Below the pieces are notes generated by a model. It saw only the letters and a list, made by a program, of their open reading frames with translations, ran no database searches and had not been told where the DNA came from. A stretch of 64,000 nt of DNA. Origin: Chaunax sp. Z400 (Eukaryota; Chordata; Actinopteri; Lophiiformes; Chaunacidae). The stretch is taken from positions 29,937,834 to 30,001,833 of the forward strand of contig CM075186.1 of the NCBI GenBank assembly GCA_037577475.1. Reading direction: 5' to 3'. A program made the translations under genes and the position numbers. Positions 57,301-64,000 of this stretch are shown piece by piece; within the stretch, counting starts at the first letter, position 1, and every line of letters begins with the position of its first letter.

Positions 57301-60300
57301 AGTAACAAACTACAAACGCAATACAAGTCAAGTCTGTATCGTGCCAAATCACAACAGCAGTTGTTTCAAGGCACTTTCCAAAGGTCTTAACCAAACCATT
57401 AATTCTACAGAGACCCAACAATTCCACCAAGAGCAAGCAGTCAGCAACTGTGGCAAGAAGAAACTGCCTTTTGACAGGCAGAAATCTCAAGCAGATCCCG
57501 GCTCAAGGTGGGCAGTCCTCTGCCTGGACCGGTTGGGTTCAAAGAGAGAGAAGGAAAGGTGGCAATGCCCTTCATACAACATACATAAAAAATTTACATC
57601 TACAAATATGTGCATTTGTTTACATTAATATCACGGCATGCAGGACAGCAAAAAGGCCAGCAAGCGGGCATGCAGGACGGAGAAAAGCAGGCAGGCATGG
57701 CGGCAGAAAGGAAGGCAGGAGAGCAGGACAGCAGGCAGGCAGCCAGGCAGGCAGGAAGGACGGCAGGAAGAAAAGATGACAGGGAGGAAGGCAGGCAGGT
57801 TGGACAGCAGACAGGTCAGTCAGGATGGAAGGCAGGTAGGCAGGACAACAGTTCGGACAGCAGGCAGACAGATTATTTAGACTTTGGTCAATGCGGAAGG
57901 AATACAGAGGGCATGTATATTCCCACAACAATGCTGGGAAAACATGCTGACTCCACACAGAGAAGTAACAAACTACAAACGCAATACAAGTCAAGTCTGT
58001 ATCGTGCCAAATCACAACAGCAGTTGTTTCAAGGCACTTTCCAAAGGTCTTAACCAAACCATTAATTCTACAGAGACCCAACAATTCCACCAAGAGCAAG
58101 CAGTCAGCAACTGTGGCAAGAAGAAACTGCCTTTTGACAGGCAGAAATCTCAAGCAGATCCCTGCTCAAGGTGGGCAGTCCTCTGCCTGGACCGGTTGGG
58201 TTCAGAAAGAGAGAAGGAAAGGTGGCAATGCCCTTCATACAACATACATAAAAAATTTACATCTACAAATATATGCATTTGTTTACATTAATACCACGGC
58301 AGGCAGGACAGCAAAAAGGCCAGCAAGCAGGCATGCAGGAGGAGAGAAAAGCAGGCAGGCATGGTGGCAGAAAGGAAGGCAGGCAGACAGGAAGGACGTA
58401 GGGCAGGACAGCAGGCAGGACGGGAGAAACGCAGGCAAGAAGGACTGCAGGCAAGCAGGAAGGATGGCAGGTCGGCAGGAAGAAAGGACGACAGGCAGAA
58501 AGGCAGGCAGGTTGGACAGCAGGCATGTCGGAAGGACGGCAGGCAGGCAGGCAGGACGGGAGAAAAGCAGGCTGGCAGGCAGGCAGAAAGGAAGGCAGGA
58601 GAGAAGGACAGCAGGCAGGCAGCCAGGCAGCCAAGCAGGCAGGAAGGATGGCAGGAAGAAAAGACGACAGGCAGGAAGGCAGGCAGGTTGGACAGCAGAC
58701 AGGTCACTCAGGATGGAAGGCAGGTAGGCAGGACAACAGTTCGGACAGCAGGCAGGCAGATTATTTAGACTTTGGTCAATGCGGAAGGAATACAGAAGGC
58801 ATGCATATTCCCACAACAATGCAGGGAAAACATGCTGACTCCACACAGAGAAGCAACAAACTACAAACGCAATACAAGTCAAGTCTGTATCGTGCCAAAT
58901 CACAACAGCAGTTGTTTCAAGGCACTTTCCAAAGGTCTTAACCAAACCATTAATTCTACAGAGACCCAACAATTCCACCAAGAGCAAGCAGTCAGCAACT
59001 GTGGCAAGAAGAAACTGCCTTTTGACAGGCAGATATCTCAAGCAGATCCCGGCTCAAGGTGGGCAGTCCTCTGCCTGGACCGGTTGGGTTCAGAGAGAGA
59101 GAAGGAAAGGTGGCAATGCCCTTCATACAACATACATAAAAAATTTACATCTACAAATATATGCATTTGTTTACATTAATACCACGGCAGGCAGGACAGC
59201 AAAAAGGCCAGCAAGCAGGCATGCAGGAGGGGAGAAAAGCAGGCAGGCATGGCGGCAGAAAGGAAGGCAGGCAGACAGGAAGGACGTAGGGCAGGACAGC
59301 AGGCAGGACGGGAGAAACATAGGCAAGAAGGACTGCAGGCAAGCAGGAAGGATGGCAGGTCGGCAGGAAGAAAGGACGACAGGCAGAAAGGCAGGCAGGT
59401 TGGACAGCAGGCATGTCAGCAGGACGGCAGGCAGGACGGGAGAAAAGCAGGCTGGCAGGCAGGCAGAAAGGAAGGCAGGAGAGGAGGACAGCAGACAGGC
59501 AGCCAGGCAGGCAGGAAGGACGGCAGGAAGAAAAGACGACAGGCAGGAAGGCAGGCAGGTTGGACAGCAGACAGGTCACTCAGGATGGAAGGCAGGTAGG
59601 CAGGACAACAGTTCGGACAGCAGCCAGGCAGATTATTTAAACTTTGGTCAATGCGGAAGGAATACAGAGGGCATGTATATTCCCACAACAATGCAGGAAA
59701 AACATGCTGACTCCACACAGAGAAGCAACAAACTACAAACGCAACACAAGTCAAGTCTGTATCGTGCCAAATCACAACAGCAGTTGTTTCAAGGCACTTT
59801 CCAAAGGTCTTAACCAAACCATTAATTCTACAGAGACCCAACAATTCCACCAAGAGCAAGCAGTCAGCAGCTGTGGCAAGAAGAAACTGCCTTTTGACAG
59901 GCAGAAATCTCAAGCAGATCCCGACTCAAGGTGGGCGGTCCTCTGCCTGGACCGGTTGGGTTCAAAGACAAAGAAGGAAAGGTGGCAATGCCCTTCAAAC
60001 AACATACATAAATTATTAACATATACAAATATATGCATTTGTTTAAATCATTAGCATGGCAGGAATGCAGTTAGGACGGCAGGAGAGCACAAAAGCAGGC
60101 AGGTAGGCTGGATGGCAGAAAGGAAAGCAGGACGGAGGGAGAGAAGGAGTGCAGGCAGGCAGGCTGGCAGGCAGGCAGAAAGGAAGGCAGGAGAGCAGGA
60201 CAGCAGGCAGGCAGGCAGGCAGGCAGGCACGCAGGCAGCCAGGCAGGCAGGAAGGACGGCAGGAATAAAAGACAACAGGCAGGAAGGCAGGCAGGTTGGA

Positions 60301-60379
60301 CAGCAGACAGGTCACTCAGGATGGAAGGCAGGTAGGCAGGACAACAGTTTGGACAGCAGGCAGGCAGATTATTTAGACT
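54315..60379. repeat. higher-order repeat block, period 6,065 bp (copy 1)
   Basis: Eight units with spacings 872, 708, 663, 663, 663, 888, 872 and 736. The next block starts at 60380 and repeats 872, 708, 663, 663, 663 with all anchors offset by exactly 6,065. Translated frames are identical between copies (e.g. 55586-56164 and 61651-62229). Confidence 0.92.
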
Positions 60380-63300
60380 TTGGTCAATGCGGAAGGAATA
60401 CAGAAGGCATGCATATTCCCACAACAATGCAGGGAAAACATGCTGACTCCACACAGAGAAGCAACAAACTACAAACGCAATACAAGTCAAGTCTGTATCG
60501 TGCCAAATCACAACAGCAGTTGTTTCAAGGCACTTTCCAAAGGTCTTAACCAAACCATTAATTCTACAGAGACCCAACAATTCCACCAAGAGCAAGCAGT
60601 CAGCAACTGTGGCAAGAAGAAACTGCCTTTTGACAGGCAGATATCTCAAGCAGATCCCGGCTCAAGGTGGGCAGTCCTCTGCCTGGACCGGTTGGGTTCA
60701 GAGAGAGAGAAGGAAAGGTGGCAATGCCCTTCATACAACATACATAAAAAATTTACATCTACAAATATATGCATTTGTTTACATTAATACCACGGCAGGC
60801 AGGACAGCAAAAAGGCCAGCAAGCAGGCATGCAGGAGGGGAGAAAAGCAGGCAGGCATGGCGGCAGAAAGGAAGGCAGGCAGACAGGAAGGACGTAGGGC
60901 AGGACAGCAGGCAGGACGGGAGAAACGCAGGCAAGAAGGACTGCAGGCAAGCAGGAAGGATGGCAGGTCGGCAGGAAGAAAGGACGACAGGCAGAAAGGC
61001 AGGCAGGTTGGACAGCAGGCATGTCAGCAGGACGGCAGGCAGGACGGGAGAAAAGCAGGCTGGCAGGCAGGCAGAAAGGAAGGCAGGAGAGGAGGACAGC
61101 AGACAGGCAGCCAGGCAGGCAGGAAGGACGGCAGGAAGAAAAGACGACAGGCAGGAAGGCAGGCAGGTTGGACAGCAGACAGGTCACTCAGGATGGAAGG
61201 CAGGTAGGCAGGACAACAGTTCGGACAGCAGCCAGGCAGATTATTTAAACTTTGGTCAATGCGGAAGGAATACAGAGGGCATGTATATTCCCACAACAAT
61301 GCAGGAAAAACATGCTGACTCCACACAGAGAAGCAACAAACTACAAACGCAACACAAGTCAAGTCTGTATCGTGCCAAATCACAACAGCAGTTGTTTCAA
61401 GGCACTTTCCAAAGGTCTTAACCAAACCATTAATTCTACAGAGACCCAACAATTCCACCAAGAGCAAGCAGTCAGCAGCTGTGGCAAGAAGAAACTGCCT
61501 TTTGACAGGCAGAAATCTCAAGCAGATCCCGACTCAAGGTGGGCGGTCCTCTGCCTGGACCGGTTGGGTTCAAAGAGAAAGAAGGAAAGGTGGCAATGCC
61601 CTTCAAACAACATACATAAATTATTAACATATACAAATATATGCATTTGTTTAAATCATTAGCATGGCAGGAATGCAGTTAGGACGGCAGGAGAGCACAA
61701 AAGCAGGCAGGTAGGCTGGATGGCAGAAAGGAAAGCAGGACCGAGGGAGAGAAGGAGTGCAGGCAGGCAGGCTGGCAGGCAGGCAGAAAGGAAGGCAGGA
61801 GAGCAGGACAGCAGGCAGCCAGGCAGGCAGGAAGGACGGCAGGAAGAAAAGACGACAGGCAGGAAGGCAGGCAGGTTGGACAGCAGACAGGTCACTCAGG
61901 ATGGAAGGCAGGTAGGCAGGACAACAGTTTGGACAGCAGGCAGGCACATTATTTAGACTTTGGTCAATGCGGAAGGAATACAGAGGGCATATATATTCCC
62001 ACAACAATGCAGCGAAAACATGCTGACTCCACACAGAGAAGCAACAAACTACAAACGCAATGCAAGTCAAGTCTGTATCGTGCCAAATCACAACAGTAGT
62101 TGTTTCAAGGCACTTTCCAAAGGTCTTAACCAAACTATTAATTCTATAGAGACCCAACAATTCCACCAAGAGCAAGCAGTCAGCAACTGTGGCAAGAAGA
62201 AACTGCCTTTTGACAGGCAGAAATCTCAAGCAGATCCCAGCTCAAGGTGGGCAGTCCTCTGCCTGGACCGGTTGGGTTCAAAGAGAAAGAAGGAAAGGTG
62301 GCAATGCCCTTCAAACAACATACATAAATTATTAACATATACAAATATAGCATTTGTTTAAATCATTAGCATGGCAGGAATGCAGTTAGGACGGCAGGAG
62401 AGCACGAAAGCAGGCAGGTAGGCTGGATGGCAGAAAGGAAGGCAGGACGGAGAGAGAGAAGGAGTGCAGGCAGGCAGCCAGGCAGGCAGGCAGAAAGGAC
62501 GGCAGGAAGAAAAGACGACAGGCAGGAAGGCAGGCAGGTTGGACAGCAGACAGGTCACTCAGGATGGAAGGCAGGTAGGCAGGACAACAGTTCGGACAGC
62601 AGGCAGGCAGATTATTTAGACTTTGGTCAATGCGGAAGGAATACAGAGGGCATGTATATTCCCAAAACAATGCAGGGAAAACATGCTGACTCCACATAGA
62701 GAAGCAACAAACTACAAACGCAATACAAGTCAAGTCTGTATGGTGCCAAATCACAACAGCAGTTGTTTCAAGGCACTTTCCAAAGGTCTTAACCAAACCA
62801 TTAATTCTACAGAGACCCAACAATTCCACCAAGAGCAAGCAGTCAGCAACTGTGGCAAGAAGAAACTGCCTTTTGACAGGCAGAAATCTCAAGCAGATCC
62901 CGGCTCAAGGTGGGCAGTCCTCTGCCTGGACCGGTTGGGTTCAAAGAGAGAGAAGGAAAGGTGGCAATGCCCTTCATACAACATACATAAAAAATTTACA
63001 TCTACAAATATGTGCATTTGTTTACATTAATATCACGGCATGCAGGACAGCGAAAAGGCCAGCAAGCAGGCATGCAGGACGGAGAAAAGCAGGCAGGCAT
63101 GGCGGCAGAAAGGAAGGCAGGAGAGCAGGACAGCAGGCAGGCAGCCAGGCAGGCAGGAAGGACGGCAGGAAGAAAAGATGACAGGGAGGAAGGCAGGCAG
63201 GTTGGACAGCAGACAGGTCAGTCAGGATGGAAGGCAGGTAGGCAGGACAATAGTTCGGACAGCAGGCAGACAGATTATTTAGACTTTGGTCAATGCGGAA

Positions 63301-64000
63301 GGAATACAGAGGGCATGTATATTCCCACAACAATGCTGGGAAAACATGCTGACTCCACTCAGAGAAGTAACAAACTACAAACGCAATACAAGTCAAGTCT
63401 GTATCGTGCCAAATCACAACAGCAGTTGTTTCAAGGCACTTTCCAAAGGTCTTAACCAAACCATTAATTCTACAGAGACCCAACAATTCCACCAAGAGCA
63501 AGCAGTCAGCAACTGTGGCAAGAAGAAACTGCCTTTTGACAGGCAGAAATCTCAAGCAGATCCCGGCTCAAGGTGGGCAGTCCTCTGCCTGGACCGGTTG
63601 GGTTCAAAGAGAGAGAAGGAAAGGTGGCAATGCCCTTCATACAACATACATAAAAAATTTACATCTACAAATATGTGCATTTGTTTACATTAATATCACG
63701 GCATGCAGGACAGCAAAAAGGCCAGCAAGCGGGCATGCAGGACGGAGAAAAGCAGGCAGGCATGGCGGCAGAAAGGAAGGCAGGAGAGCAGGACAGCAGG
63801 CAGGCAGCCAGGCAGGCAGGAAGGACGGCAGGAAGAAAAGATGACAGGGAGGAAGGCAGGCAGGTTGGACAGCAGACAGGTCAGTCAGGATGGAAGGCAG
63901 GTAGGCAGGACAACAGTTCGGACAGCAGGCAGACAGATTATTTAGACTTTGGTCAATGCGGAAGGAATACAGAGGGCATGTATATTCCCACAACAATGCT
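60380..64000. repeat. higher-order repeat block (copy 2, truncated by the window)
   Basis: First 3.6 kb of the second copy. The left breakpoint lies between about 60350 (where tttgg still matches the preceding unit type) and 60405 (where gcatgcat matches 54330). Confidence 0.92.

Larger units (their letters stand above)
44826..64000. repeat. satellite array, 26 units, continues off the right edge
   Basis: Each unit has a CAGG-rich block (about 250-480 bp of GGCAGGCAG, GGAAGGCAGG, CGGCAGGAAG) and a conserved block of about 400 bp running from ttatttagactttggtcaat to gcatttgttta. The anchor ttggtcaatgcgg starts at 45141, 46021, 46741, 47617, 48415, 49151, 49814, 50550, 51213, 52101, 52764, 53427, 54315, 55187, 55895, 56558, 57221, 57884, 58772, 59644, 60380, 61252, 61960, 62623, 63286 and 63949. 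Spacings cluster at 663, 708-736 and 872-888 bp. Part of the conserved block (aagaaactgccttttgacag, then ctgcctggaccggttgggtt) resembles a common teleost dispersed repeat. Confidence 0.97.

Noticed and set aside
44828..63996. More than a hundred ORFs in the satellite, including a 400-codon one at 47382-48584
   Set aside because: They repeat with the satellite unit, exist on both strands, and arise because the CAGG period lacks stops. No domain or coding bias is visible.
1..64000. Searched for CRISPR-like arrays among the tandem repeats
   Set aside because: The arrays have no unique spacers between repeats, and the genome type is a vertebrate one.

Overview
The window looks like teleost fish nuclear DNA. 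Supporting this are spliced vertebrate-type exons, a kelch gene closest to KLHL25/ENC, Tc1-like and L2-like elements, a Penelope-like fragment, a Ty3/gypsy element, a gamma-type endogenous retrovirus (ERV), abundant microsatellites and many minisatellites. No bacterial-style operons, tRNA, rRNA or CRISPR arrays were seen. Taxonomy and family names come from recognition, not from a search. || Layout: 1-585 is a 30-bp minisatellite. 1271-3778 (+) holds the last two exons of a klhl25-like kelch gene; the intron between them carries about 0.9 kb of GATA/GACA repeat. 6446-9651 is a decayed Tc1-like transposon with a SINE-like insertion. Both have grown internal minisatellites (about 27 bp and 38 bp units). 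9490-11740 carries a 419-bp MITE and an L2-like LINE fragment; most of this block recurs at 34090-35985. || 13134-17541 (+) is the most interesting region. A 12-exon open gene can be assembled by hand: four leader exons, then eight homologous exons in tandem. All internal splice junctions keep one frame across 1,746 bp (581 residues). I do not recognise the protein. || 19750-28180 is nested repeats: a solo LTR with a 5-bp target duplication, the 5' end of an ERV (copy A, +), a Penelope-like fragment and LINE pieces. 28190-32463 (-) is a Ty3/gypsy element with its 5' LTR, broken by a palindromic MITE and missing its 3' end. 36316-44815 (-) is a second ERV (copy B) of the same family as copy A. 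It runs 3' LTR, env, integrase, RNase H, RT, protease and gag in ascending coordinates, with many breaks, and is cut off in gag. || From about 44826 to the window end is a satellite of 0.66-0.89 kb units. Each unit joins a CAGG-rich block to a conserved block of about 0.4 kb. Units are arranged in nested higher-order repeats, including one with a period of exactly 6,065 bp. The many long open frames there, on both strands, are by-products of the CAGG repeat and were not called as genes. || Functionally, the window holds one recognisable host gene end (a Cullin-3 adaptor type), one unrecognised repeat-exon gene, and otherwise mobile and satellite DNA. No working autonomous element is evident.
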